This document shows positions 27,514 through 35,739 of a stretch of 64,000 nt of DNA, piece after piece. The stretch covers positions 62,001 through 126,000 of the forward strand of contig NZ_FOWX01000006.1 of NCBI RefSeq assembly GCF_900115555.1, given 5' to 3'. Every line of letters begins with the position of its first letter. Within the stretch, counting starts at the first letter, position 1. This DNA comes from Pseudomonas borbori (lineage in GTDB: Bacteria > Pseudomonadota > Gammaproteobacteria > Pseudomonadales > Pseudomonadaceae). A program made the translations under genes and the position numbers. The notes under the pieces were generated by a model that was not told the DNA's origin, searched no databases, and saw only the letters and a program-made list of their open reading frames with translations.

Positions 27514-27948
27514 ATGGCCGACGCCAACCCCAGCAGCCTGTCGCATGTCTCGCTCGGCACCAATAGGTTCGACCAGGCCGTGGCCTTCTACGATCGGGTG
27601 CTGCCGACCCTGGGCTGCAAACGCATTCTCGCCCACCCCGGGGCGGTGGCCTATGGTCGCCAATACCCGGAGTTCTGGGTGCAGACGCCATTCGATGGTC
27701 AACCGGCTACTGTCGGCAACGGCACTCACTTCGGTTTCGTCGCGCCGGACAAGGCCGCCGTGCATGCCTTCTACCAGGCAGCCCTGGACGCCGGCGCGGT
27801 CGGCGAAGGTGAACCCGGTCCGCGCGCCGAATACGGCGAGCCCTATTACGGCTGCTTCGTCCGCGACCTCGACGGGCACAAGATCGAAGCGACGTTCTGG
27901 GATCTGGAACAGGTCTATGAGCTGTATATCGCGCCGGTCGAAGACTGA
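27514..27948 (+). CDS. VOC-family (glyoxalase/bleomycin-resistance fold) protein
   Basis: A 144-residue protein with two beta-alpha-beta-beta-beta repeats. It opens with LSHVSLGTNRFDQAVAFYDRVLP, with a metal-ligand His in LSHVS, and has GTHFGFVAPD and YYGCFVRDLDGHKIEATFW, with a metal-ligand Glu in KIEA. It may be a lactoylglutathione-lyase-like enzyme or a drug-binding protein; the substrate cannot be assigned. AAGGAG about 9 bases before ATG is a strong ribosome-binding site. Confidence 0.87.
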   Translation: MADANPSSLSHVSLGTNRFDQAVAFYDRVLPTLGCKRILAHPGAVAYGRQYPEFWVQTPFDGQPATVGNGTHFGFVAPDKAAVHAFYQAALDAGAVGEGEPGPRAEYGEPYYGCFVRDLDGHKIEATFWDLEQVYELYIAPVED

Positions 27949-28007
27949 GAGCCTCGCCTGCTGCGGCAGTCTGCAGGCGGCCCAGAACCTGGAGTAACCC
28001 GCGATAC

Positions 28008-28099
28008 GTAGGGTGTCACTCGCCGCAGGCAGTGCACCGCGGTTCGCCGACGCGGCAGAAAAGCTGGCAGGTTGTCGCTTCGCTCCGCAGCCGCCCTAC
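28008..28099. repeat. GTAGGGTG...CCCTAC dispersed inverted repeat
   Basis: This intergenic element starts GTAGGGTG and ends CCGCCCTAC, between convergent VOC and SDR genes. It resembles the repeats at 54,852 and 59,061 at its ends, though the middle differs. Confidence 0.4.
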
Positions 28100-28124
28100 G
28101 GAACGTCGCCGCCTGCACCGCCTG

Positions 28125-28970
28125 TCAAGCGCGGCCCGTGCGTTGCGGCTTCATGCCGGACAGGCGCGGCAGTAGCAGCCGCTCGAACAGGCGCGGGAAG
28201 AAGCGCGCCAGCACCCGCGCCCGCCAACCGACGTTGGACAGGATCAACAGCCGCTTGCGCTTGAGCGCCGCCCGGTAGATGGCTTCGGCGACGTCCTGCG
28301 GCGAGGCGACCTTGCCCATCGCCAGTGGCGGCTGTGGGGCCACCGAACCGTCACCGACCAGGGCGTTCTTGCGCAGGTCGGTGGCGGTAAAGCCGGGGCA
28401 GACCAACATGACATTGACCCCGCTGTCCTTGAGTTCGTAGCGCAGGGTCTCGAACAGGCCGTGCAGGGCATGCTTGCTGGCGTTGTAGGCGCTGCGATAA
28501 AGCAGCGGGGCGAAGCCGGCCAGCGAACTGAGTACGATGATCTGCCCAGAGCGGGCAGTCAGGCTGGGCAGCGCCGCCTTGGTGCAATGCAGGGCGCCGA
28601 AGTAGTTGATCGCCATGACCCGCTGGAACACCGCCAGCTCGGTCTCGGCGAAGCTGCTGCGGTGGGTGATCCCGGCGTTGTTGACCAGCACGTCGATCCC
28701 ACCGAAACGCTCGACGGCCAGGGCGACGGCACGCTGCACCGCCTCGGCATCGGCGACGTCGCAGACCAGCCCCAGCGCCTCGGCGTTGTGATGATCGGCC
28801 AGGTGTTGCACCAGGCTGTCCAGCGCCTGCTGCTGCAGATCCAGAATCACCAGGCGCGCGCCGGCCTGGGCCAGGCGCACTGCCAGGGCACGGCCGATAC
28901 CGGCGCAGCCGCCGGTGATCAACACCACCTTGCGATCGAATACTTTACTGGCGAAGACCTTGCGATACAT
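28125..28970 (-). CDS. Short-chain dehydrogenase/reductase
   Basis: A 281-residue classical SDR. The cofactor loop TGGCAGIG is near residue 19, NNAG near 97, and the catalytic Ser (LSSLAG) and YNASK are visible in order. A long basic C-terminal tail with hydrophobic patches (RARVLARFFPRLFERLLLPRL) suggests membrane association. The acid after the first beta-alpha-beta unit (VILDLQQ) favours NAD. The substrate is unknown; similar tail-bearing SDRs act on lipid-like substrates. It is followed on the same strand by no gene for about 180 bases. Confidence 0.87.
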   Translation of the reverse strand: MYRKVFASKVFDRKVVLITGGCAGIGRALAVRLAQAGARLVILDLQQQALDSLVQHLADHHNAEALGLVCDVADAEAVQRAVALAVERFGGIDVLVNNAGITHRSSFAETELAVFQRVMAINYFGALHCTKAALPSLTARSGQIIVLSSLAGFAPLLYRSAYNASKHALHGLFETLRYELKDSGVNVMLVCPGFTATDLRKNALVGDGSVAPQPPLAMGKVASPQDVAEAIYRAALKRKRLLILSNVGWRARVLARFFPRLFERLLLPRLSGMKPQRTGRA

Positions 28971-29002
28971 GGTGTGCCCCCCGGCTTTGCTGGCTGCTTG
29001 GA

Positions 29003-29242
29003 CTACAGCTTGTTATGGCTACCGTCGCAACAGGGCGGTGTGCGGGTATGCTTGCAACCGCAAAAATACAGGGTATCGCTCTGTTCGACGTGGTATTTCA
29101 GCGGCGTGATGCCGGTGCCCTTATGGCTGCCGTCGCAAAACGGCTGGCTGGCGCTACGCCCGCAACGGCACCAGAAATAGTCGTTGCCGGCCTGTACCTC
29201 GACCGCAAAGGGACCTCGTTGGGCAATCAACGGTTCGCTCAT
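29003..29242 (-). CDS. Double CDGSH iron-sulfur domain protein
   Basis: A 79-residue protein with two CDGSH-type [2Fe-2S] sites: CRCGRSASQPFCDGSH in the first half and CGCKHTRTPPCCDGSH in the second. Each supplies three Cys and one His as cluster ligands. Tandem CDGSH proteins of this size are common in bacteria and probably carry electrons or clusters. It lies 32 bases upstream of the SDR gene on the same strand, so the pair may be co-transcribed with the reductase as partner. Confidence 0.9.
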   Translation of the reverse strand: MSEPLIAQRGPFAVEVQAGNDYFWCRCGRSASQPFCDGSHKGTGITPLKYHVEQSDTLYFCGCKHTRTPPCCDGSHNKL

Positions 29243-29811
29243 ACCGACTCCTCACGCCACACGATGAATCGACCTCCACAACGTCGGCAGTGCCATAGCC
29301 GTGGAGATTCTTGCCCTCGGGAGCTGTGAAATCGCAACACCGCCGCGGGCATTTACTGGTGGCCACAGCAGACGAGCGTTTTTTCATAGCCGCCCAAGGC
29401 TTTGTTCAGCATAGACCAGTCCCCTGCGGCAAATCCCTGCGCATGAACTGCCCGCACCTCTGCGGGCCGATGCGAACGACGTATTCACCGAAACCCTGCG
29501 CGATGCGCTGGATCGGGCCTATCTGGAGCTGCGGGCCGCCGGCGAGGATCTGCGCCTGGATTGATCGGGGGGGCACGCAGCCCGAGACGCTCCGCGTCAC
29601 GGCACAGCGGACGCAGAGCGTCCTGGGCCGGATTACCATGCAGAGCGTGCGCAATTCCCCTGAGCGGGCCATGCCCGCGATGCGTTTCGCGGGCATGGCC
29701 CGCTCCTACAGAAAACCTAATAACCAATAAAATCAATAATATATATGCTGCTTGATAAGCAGATTTATCCGCGAAGCTCTTGCTCTGCCCGCGCCGCCGA
29801 GGCGACGCCAG
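29243..29811. other. Gap with degraded coding remnant, REP hairpin and REP fragment
   Basis: No intact gene is seen. A plus-strand open stretch at 29,415-29,564 ends LRADANDVFTETLRDALDR followed by about 14 codons and a TGA. It looks protein-like but has no start and no recognised family, so it may be the tail of a decayed gene. A perfect REP hairpin lies at 29,662-29,705, then an AT-rich stretch with ATATATAT. A piece of the other REP family (GATTTATCCGCGAAGCT, 29,763-29,779) follows, just downstream of the broken hrpB end. Confidence 0.4.
29662..29705. repeat. REP hairpin with perfect 19-bp arms
   Basis: Arms GAGCGGGCCATGCCCGCGA and its exact complement flank a 6-base loop. This belongs to a common Pseudomonas REP family; it may mark the end of transcription from the hrpB side. 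Confidence 0.8.
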
Positions 29812-29813
29812 AC

Positions 29814-29875
29814 TTATTTGCGCGGCTTGGCCCGTGCCGTGGGTTCGGCGATCAGCGGGTCGTCCGGCCAGTAGT
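29814..29875 (-). pseudogene. hrpB: Detached C-terminal end of the resident hrpB
   Basis: The minus strand reads YWPDDPLIAEPTARAKPRK then TAA at 29,814-29,816. This aligns with the C-terminus of the complete hrpB copy at 43,991 (RWPEDPMEAEPTAKVKPRS, stop). The rest of the resident gene ends at 46,734 with KGRYPK in matching frame. Joining the two across the island restores a continuous HrpB C-terminus without loss of more than about one codon. The fragment therefore marks the left insertion junction of the island. Confidence 0.85.
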
Positions 29876-30067
29876 ACGCGGTATCAACTTACGCTCCCTC
29901 CATTGACACCGCCGAATCGCCCGTAATCCCTACCTATGATGCTATTTCGGCGATTTCCTATTGACCGTCAAACACAAGCCCTTTGTTTGACACAAACCTC
30001 CCCTAATTAAGAGCTGGTTTGACAGGTCTGCCAGAGCAAGCCAGCTCCATTCCGAAGAAAGATTGAC
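29876..30067 (+). repeat. Left island end with five TTGAC repeats
   Basis: TTGAC occurs at 29,903, 29,961, 29,987, 30,019 and 30,063, all on the plus strand and so pointing into the island. Most lie in a longer context of A/T-TTGACA (CATTGACACC, GTTTGACACA, GGTTTGACAGG, GATTGACACC). The outermost part matches the right end in inverted orientation (TATCA...CATTGAC). These look like multiple binding sites for the element's recombinases. Confidence 0.6.
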
Positions 30068-30300
30068 ACCCTCACTCAGATGCGATGTTGCAGCCTGTTT
30101 TTATTTTCTCTTCAAACCAGGCTGGACAAAGAAACCACTTCAAGTCACAGTCGTCCCAGATTCATCGGCGCCCGCCGCAGACGCAACGACTAAAAAAAGG
30201 CTCTGCTACACCCTACTGCACGCAACCTCTTGAGTTGATGCGGGAAATCGTTGCCATCGAACACAGATGTCCCACTATCAATAATCTAGAGGTTCCTCCG

Positions 30301-31008
30301 ATGAGCAGTTTTCTCTCTACTCCCGTCTATCACGCACACCAGCAGGCCCAATCCAAAGGTTTGAGCTTTCTCTCGCGCTCCGAATACCTCGAAGTCACGG
30401 CCGCCTTGTTTGGCTATGAGCATTACCGGCTGATGAAGCCGATGCTCCGTAATTTGGAGGCTGCACTAAGGCAGCCGGACGCGGCAATTATTTTCGCTGA
30501 GTGGTCTGCCGCCCGCCGTGCAGCGCATTTGCTTGCTGTAAATGGCGCTCCCAAAGATACGGCGCGACAATACGTCTCCCTGCTCATTGACCACCTGGCA
30601 CCACTCACTCCGGGCCGGGCCTATACAGACCAAGGGGCGTTTTGGGCAGATCACCTCGACCCATATGTTGCGCAGCATTTTTTGCGTGAGCTAGATGAGA
30701 ATCCAGAAGTGCGCAGAATCCATGAGAAAGTGAGAGCGCGGTGCCAGGTTGTTACAGAAGAAGATACTGATGAAGTGGCGAGCGTATGGCAGTCACGTGA
30801 AGTGTGGGAGGTGTGGTCAGCTGTAGCAATTTATGCGCGCCGAGCAGATGGGCAGCCAGACATGACGGGAGAATATCTCCTTGCCCAGTCTATGGTCGCC
30901 TATAGAAAGCTGGAGCGTGCCGTCGTTTCTACTCGCCCTATATTTTCACCTGCCAGGGCTTCTGCAAACCGATATCACGCAGGCATGGGCGGAGAGGCAA
31001 TTAGATAA
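30301..31008 (+). CDS. Hypothetical island protein (235 aa)
   Basis: No function can be assigned. The N-terminal about 55 residues (LSFLSRSEYLEVTAALFGYEHYRLM) resemble a short helical module seen at the start of many accessory proteins on plasmids and islands. The rest is mainly helical and acidic with a Trp-rich stretch (SVWQSREVWEVWSAV). It has no signal peptide or membrane helix. ATG 30301 is preceded by GAGG; an in-frame extension to 30,085 covers the left-end repeat area and is not protein-like. It is the only plus-strand cargo gene and sits alone next to the left end, convergent with hsdR. Confidence 0.65.
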   Translation: MSSFLSTPVYHAHQQAQSKGLSFLSRSEYLEVTAALFGYEHYRLMKPMLRNLEAALRQPDAAIIFAEWSAARRAAHLLAVNGAPKDTARQYVSLLIDHLAPLTPGRAYTDQGAFWADHLDPYVAQHFLRELDENPEVRRIHEKVRARCQVVTEEDTDEVASVWQSREVWEVWSAVAIYARRADGQPDMTGEYLLAQSMVAYRKLERAVVSTRPIFSPARASANRYHAGMGGEAIR

Positions 31009-31264
31009 TTGCCAGCTGCAGTGCGATCACCGGATGCATAGGCGTCATCGGTAATCGCATTGCAGTTCTGTCTTTAAGCCAAGCGCTAAGTACAACCGGT
31101 GAGGCGTGAGTAAATCAGCCTGCTCGGCTTGAGTATTTACGCGATAAATTACCAGCGATACCCTGCGGGCTGCTCGCACAATAGGGCGCGCGGTAGAGAC
31201 AGTGGTTACACCCTGCACCGATCCGCATGTGCAGCATTACTGAATGTCCCCTAACTGGAGTTAT

Positions 31265-34200
31265 CTAATGCGCCGAGGCATACACACCCGAGTTACGCTC
31301 CGGGTAACTCTCATACACATGCTCAAACACCGCTGAGCATTTCAGGTTGTAGAGTTCAGGTGTATAGGCGCGAGGCAGGCCGAGGTCCAGAGTGTCTTCG
31401 ATGGCTAACTTCAATTGTGAGCGTGCTGTGGATTTCTGTCGCCAGTTGATGACGAGCAACTCCTTGAGGCGGGCCAGCAGTTCGCGGGCGGCCTTCTTGA
31501 CCGCAGTACGCTCTTCCGGGCTGAGGTCTGGGGCAGGACGAGTGAGGATGTCGAAGATGACCAGCTCTTCCTCAGTCACGTTCTCGCGGACATGCCGCTC
31601 CTGCTCCTGATTCAAGTTGTTACTTAGGTCTAGCAGCTCCTGATAAAGCTCTTCAATACTGCGACTGCCAGCGTTGTAGCTCTCAATCAGCGCTTCAAAT
31701 TTCTCGGCAAAGTCGGCGCGAGTGCGGTTCAGCTGAATCATTTTTTCAAGCTTGGCACGAATCGCCGCCTTTAGTTGCTCAAGGTCGGTGTTCTTGTGCT
31801 TGGCTTCTTTGAAGCGCTTGGCCAATGCTTCGAAGTTTATCTTTGATAGGTCCAGCGCTGGTGGCCCTTCCTCGCGGATGGCATGCCCGGTGATGGAGTC
31901 ATCCAGCAAACTGTTGATGTTATTAATTACCAGCGAAATGTCAGGCGGGTTCGGGCTCAGACTGGTGCGGATACAATCAGCCAGCGTGGATATGCAGGCA
32001 ACACGACTGGCAAACTCCAGCGCAGACGGATCAGGTTTGACTGCCTGGTACAGCGTGCTGACCAGCCTTTCATGCGCAAAGAAGTCACGGCGCAATGAAT
32101 CAGGTGAGATCAGTTCGTTCATTGCGTCAGCGATGCACTGCAAGCGTTCCAAGCCACCAACGGGTGTAGCCTCGATCTCATCCAATATCACGCCATGAGC
32201 GGCGCAGAATGTGGTCGCTTCAGCCACAGTCTTACGCAAGTCTTCAACCAGCTGCTGCTTGTCTTTGACCGGCTTCTTGCCATTTTTGCCCGCGCCGTAG
32301 ATGGCCAACGCCTTTTCCAGGGAGGCGAACACATTGGCGTAATCGACGATGACACCACTGTGCTTGCCAGGGAAAACTCGGTTGGCACGCGCAATGGTCT
32401 GCATCAACGAATGGTTTCGCATCGGCTTGTCGAGGTAGATCGTCGAGCAGCTTGGTGCGTCGAAGCCGGTCAGCCACATGGCACAAACGAAGGCGATGCG
32501 CAGCGGGTCTTCGGTGTCCTTGAACTTCTCATCCAAGCCCGGATTCGACTCGTACATTCGTTTGCGATGCGGCTCGATATCCAACCCAAGGCTCTGCATT
32601 TGCTGAATTTCGTTTTGCCCTGGTGAAACAATCAGCGCCATGTCGGTACTGGTCAGCACCTCTAGGCGCTGTTTCAGTTCGGCTGCGCGCACATCGCGTC
32701 TTGCCTGGTCTGGGGTCATTCCGCCGTTATGTGATTGGTATGCGAGTTCCCCCAGTTCTTTCCGCACCTGCGCGGTTTCAGCAGCCCAGTGCTGTTTAAC
32801 CTTGTCGTGCATGCGCAGCGCGGTGGCTTTGTCGATGCACACCACCATCGCCTTGCCAACGAAGCCACGGCCTAAGAAGTGCCGCACGATGTCGGCCGCC
32901 ACGGTGTCCAGCCGGTCATCACGGGTGATCAGATGATATTGCCGGCCCAGTTCGCGCTCCAGCTTGGCTTCTTGGTCCGGGTCGAGTTCGGCATCTTCGA
33001 TCAGCTGGTAGATATCCTCGTTCAGGTCCGGGTTAATAAGCTGTAATTCTGGCGTGCGGTTCTCGTAGAACAGCGGCACGGTGGCGCCGTCTTCGATGGA
33101 CTGCTGAAAGTCATAGATAGAAACGTAGTCGCCGAATATTTCCTTGGTGCGCTCTTCGCCGGCAATCAGCGGCGTGCCGGTAAAGGCCAGAAACATCGCT
33201 TTGGGCAATGCCGCACGCATGTTCAGCGCCAGCGTGTCGTATTGGCTGCGATGCGCCTCGTCGGTGAGTACGATCACATCCGAGCGGTCACAGAGCATCT
33301 CCGGCGTCTGAAATTTATGCACCAGGGTGAACACATAGCGGTGGTTGCCGCGTAGCAGTTCGCGCAGGTGAGCACCACTGGCGGCATGGCACTCATCACC
33401 TTCAGCCTCGCTCACCGCTCCAGTGGCCTTGAAGGTCTTGGCAATCTGCTCATCCAGCTCCACGCGGTCGGTTACGACCACAAAGCTCCAGTTGCCGACC
33501 AGCTTGCGCAGCACTTTTTGGGCGAAGAACACCATCGAAAAACTCTTGCCGCTGCCCTGAGTCTGCCAGAACACTCCACCGCGCCCATGGCCCAGCTTGC
33601 GCGCTTCCAGCATCGAGGCAATGGCATTGTTCACCCCTAGGAACTGGTGGTTCTGCCCAATAATTTTGACCAGCCCGGCCTTGTGTTCAGAAAACAGCGT
33701 GAAGTTCTCCACCAAATCCAGCAGGCGGTAGGGGTCGCATGTACCCCGCAGCATCACTTCCAGCGACACTCGGCGCGGCTCATCTTCGCGCTCGATGCGC
33801 TTCCATCTGACCCAACGCTCCCAGTCGGCGGTCAGCGAGCCTACTAAGCTGTCCGTGCCGTTGGAGGCAATCATCAATGCGTTAAACCAAAACAGCCCAG
33901 GAATCTGCTGTTTGTAGTGTGTCAGGTTCTCGTCGAATGCCGCGCGTGCAGGTACGCCGGGTTTCTTCAGTTCGATCACCACCCAGGGCAACCCATTGAC
34001 GAAGCCCACTAAGTCGGGGCGGCAGGTATAGAGAGCGCCGGTCACGCTGAATTGGCTGACCAGCAGGAAGTCGTTGTTCTGCGGCCACTCCCAGTCCACT
34101 ACACGCAAGCGCTCAATCTTCTGGCCACCATGTTCATGGTCAGGCACGGACACCGTGATACCTTCCTTGAGCAGTTGATAGGTCTCGCGATTGGCTGCTT

Positions 34201-34462
34201 CCGCAAGCATGGCGGAGCGGTCGCGAGTCAGCTCGTCGATGGCGGTGGTGATAGCCTCAGCAGGCAGCGTTGGGTTGAGCTTGCACAGAGCCGCGCGCAG
34301 GCGGGCGGCCAGAACGACCTCGCTCTTGGTTTCGCGTCCCAGAGTGCCGCTGGCGCCGAAGGTTTCTTCCATTGCCGACAGCGTCTGCCAGCCAAGATCG
34401 GCAAACAATCCAATGGCAGGTTGCTCGACGAGCTGGTCTTCACTGTAGGCGTAAGCGCTCAT
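31265..34462 (-). CDS. hsdR: Type I restriction endonuclease subunit R
   Basis: A 1065-residue HsdR. The N-terminal PD-(D/E)xK nuclease has Asp150 (RPDLVGF) and Glu164-x-Lys166 (VIELKKPG). The SF2 translocase follows with Walker A TQGSGKS (301-307) and DEAH (401-404), and later motif VI-like IARANRVFPGK. The C-terminus is a helical region that binds the methyltransferase. With HsdM and HsdS it would cut unmethylated DNA far from the recognition site after ATP-driven translocation. Length and motifs are intact, so the nuclease is probably active. It is last in the order hsdM, hsdS, remnant, hsdR on the minus strand. Confidence 0.95.
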   Translation of the reverse strand: MSAYAYSEDQLVEQPAIGLFADLGWQTLSAMEETFGASGTLGRETKSEVVLAARLRAALCKLNPTLPAEAITTAIDELTRDRSAMLAEAANRETYQLLKEGITVSVPDHEHGGQKIERLRVVDWEWPQNNDFLLVSQFSVTGALYTCRPDLVGFVNGLPWVVIELKKPGVPARAAFDENLTHYKQQIPGLFWFNALMIASNGTDSLVGSLTADWERWVRWKRIEREDEPRRVSLEVMLRGTCDPYRLLDLVENFTLFSEHKAGLVKIIGQNHQFLGVNNAIASMLEARKLGHGRGGVFWQTQGSGKSFSMVFFAQKVLRKLVGNWSFVVVTDRVELDEQIAKTFKATGAVSEAEGDECHAASGAHLRELLRGNHRYVFTLVHKFQTPEMLCDRSDVIVLTDEAHRSQYDTLALNMRAALPKAMFLAFTGTPLIAGEERTKEIFGDYVSIYDFQQSIEDGATVPLFYENRTPELQLINPDLNEDIYQLIEDAELDPDQEAKLERELGRQYHLITRDDRLDTVAADIVRHFLGRGFVGKAMVVCIDKATALRMHDKVKQHWAAETAQVRKELGELAYQSHNGGMTPDQARRDVRAAELKQRLEVLTSTDMALIVSPGQNEIQQMQSLGLDIEPHRKRMYESNPGLDEKFKDTEDPLRIAFVCAMWLTGFDAPSCSTIYLDKPMRNHSLMQTIARANRVFPGKHSGVIVDYANVFASLEKALAIYGAGKNGKKPVKDKQQLVEDLRKTVAEATTFCAAHGVILDEIEATPVGGLERLQCIADAMNELISPDSLRRDFFAHERLVSTLYQAVKPDPSALEFASRVACISTLADCIRTSLSPNPPDISLVINNINSLLDDSITGHAIREEGPPALDLSKINFEALAKRFKEAKHKNTDLEQLKAAIRAKLEKMIQLNRTRADFAEKFEALIESYNAGSRSIEELYQELLDLSNNLNQEQERHVRENVTEEELVIFDILTRPAPDLSPEERTAVKKAARELLARLKELLVINWRQKSTARSQLKLAIEDTLDLGLPRAYTPELYNLKCSAVFEHVYESYPERNSGVYASAH

Positions 34463-34480
34463 TTCTCGGTGTCCTTGAGA

Positions 34481-34588
34481 TCAATCTAACCAAAGGGCTA
34501 GCGCGGTAGGAGATGAATTGGCCTCATGCTTCCAAGCCTCGCGTAACGGCACGCGCTCCAGCTTACTCAGGTTCTTTTTCATGCTCAT
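34481..34588 (-). pseudogene. 35-codon remnant resembling the start of a DUF4268 protein
   Basis: Between hsdS and hsdR lies a short minus-strand frame, MSMKKNLSKLERVPLREAW and then KHEA, before it departs into unrelated residues and stops. The LSKLERVPLREAWKHEA start is, from memory, the N-terminal signature of DUF4268-type proteins (a PD-(D/E)xK-like family) that are often encoded next to type I R-M genes. The rest of such a gene (about 300 codons) is absent. It is best read as the leftover of a deleted accessory gene; a genuine 35-residue peptide is less likely. Confidence 0.55.
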
Positions 34589-34593
34589 GCGGA

Positions 34594-35739
34594 TCAATCT
34601 ACATTGATCTGGCCGGAGAGCAGGCGCGGCAGCAGGAGATCGCGTTGTTTCTTCAGGTTCGATAATTGATCCCGATGCATCTCTATTTGCCTCCAGATTG
34701 GCTCGATCGAATTCGCAAATTTGCTCAGAATATCCATTGTCGGCAGAACGAGTGGGTACTTCTGAACGCTACCCACGGAAACATTGGGCTGTGCCGCACC
34801 ATTGTTCAACTCCGTCGCCATCCGCTTGCCAACTTCTCCAGCAAGTGTGTAATAGAGAAACGCTTCGTTCGCACGTTCAGTTGGCCGGATAATCACAAGC
34901 GATGACGCGATTGCACCACAACAAAGTTTCGCCGTCCTTGCGGTCCGTCCCGGAGATCCTCTCAAGCAAAAAAGAAGATCGCCTTTGCGAATCTTCCCGC
35001 TGCGTAGCTGCTCAAACTTTTCTTCCAAAATGTAGTTCATGCCTGAGAGATCGACTGCGCCATCCACAAGATGCCCTGCATTAATGAACGGAATGCCAGA
35101 TCCAATAAAGTCGCTACCGCTTGGATAGTTCTTTCCTCGATCACCATTCTCAAAGACTGCGGCTTGCGCGAAAGTTGCTCGCTCCCACCCCTGCGGAATT
35201 TCGCCGTAGGGGGACGGTACGAGGGGGTGGTTCTCGTGGTCGGGGAAGCGGAAGTGAACGAACCATTCGCGGTAGAGGGCGCGAGCCATCGATTCCAGAA
35301 TACTGATGCGTCGCTGGTTGTTCTCAATCAGTTCGTCGTAAGCCGACAGGATGCCCGCGATGCGTTGTTGGACAGGAAGTGCGGGAACTTCAACCTCTAG
35401 GGAGTCAAGGTGGTTGCGGTTGAGCGTAGGCACTCCGGCACCGGCATTGAATCGGGCGAAGTCCATACCCTGCATGCAGTAATAGACGAACTTCGGATCG
35501 TTGCCCTTGAAGTCTTTCACCCAAAGTGATGTGTTATGCGGCCAATATTTTTCTGAGACGTACTGCACAATGCCTAGAGAGCCACTTCGCCCTGTGACTA
35601 CGCCAGGCGGTGCAATCTTGAATTCGTCGTGATAACCGATAATCGATGTTGATCCGACTACGGGATAAGGGCCTTCCCGCATTCCTGTTTTGGTGAGGTC
35701 GAACCCCCGCTGAAGCGTTACAAAATCAGAGAACCGCAT
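34594..35739 (-). CDS. hsdS: Type I restriction-modification specificity subunit S
   Basis: A 381-residue HsdS with two target-recognition domains, about 1-115 and 195-335. Each is followed by a conserved helical spacer: VPALPVQQRIAGILSAYDELIENNQRRI near 118-145 and a second ending LKKQRDLLLPRLLSGQI at the C-terminus. It directs the complex to a bipartite DNA sequence that cannot be read from the protein. Its ATG shares one base with the hsdM stop (TAATG), so the two are translationally coupled. Both TRDs look intact. Confidence 0.93.
   Translation of the reverse strand: MRFSDFVTLQRGFDLTKTGMREGPYPVVGSTSIIGYHDEFKIAPPGVVTGRSGSLGIVQYVSEKYWPHNTSLWVKDFKGNDPKFVYYCMQGMDFARFNAGAGVPTLNRNHLDSLEVEVPALPVQQRIAGILSAYDELIENNQRRISILESMARALYREWFVHFRFPDHENHPLVPSPYGEIPQGWERATFAQAAVFENGDRGKNYPSGSDFIGSGIPFINAGHLVDGAVDLSGMNYILEEKFEQLRSGKIRKGDLLFCLRGSPGRTARTAKLCCGAIASSLVIIRPTERANEAFLYYTLAGEVGKRMATELNNGAAQPNVSVGSVQKYPLVLPTMDILSKFANSIEPIWRQIEMHRDQLSNLKKQRDLLLPRLLSGQINVD

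Noticed and set aside
31095..31150. Imperfect stem around GTAAAT...ATTTAC as an integron attC site
   Set aside because: The RYYYAAC/GTTRRRY core pair is absent, and there is no integron integrase in the window.
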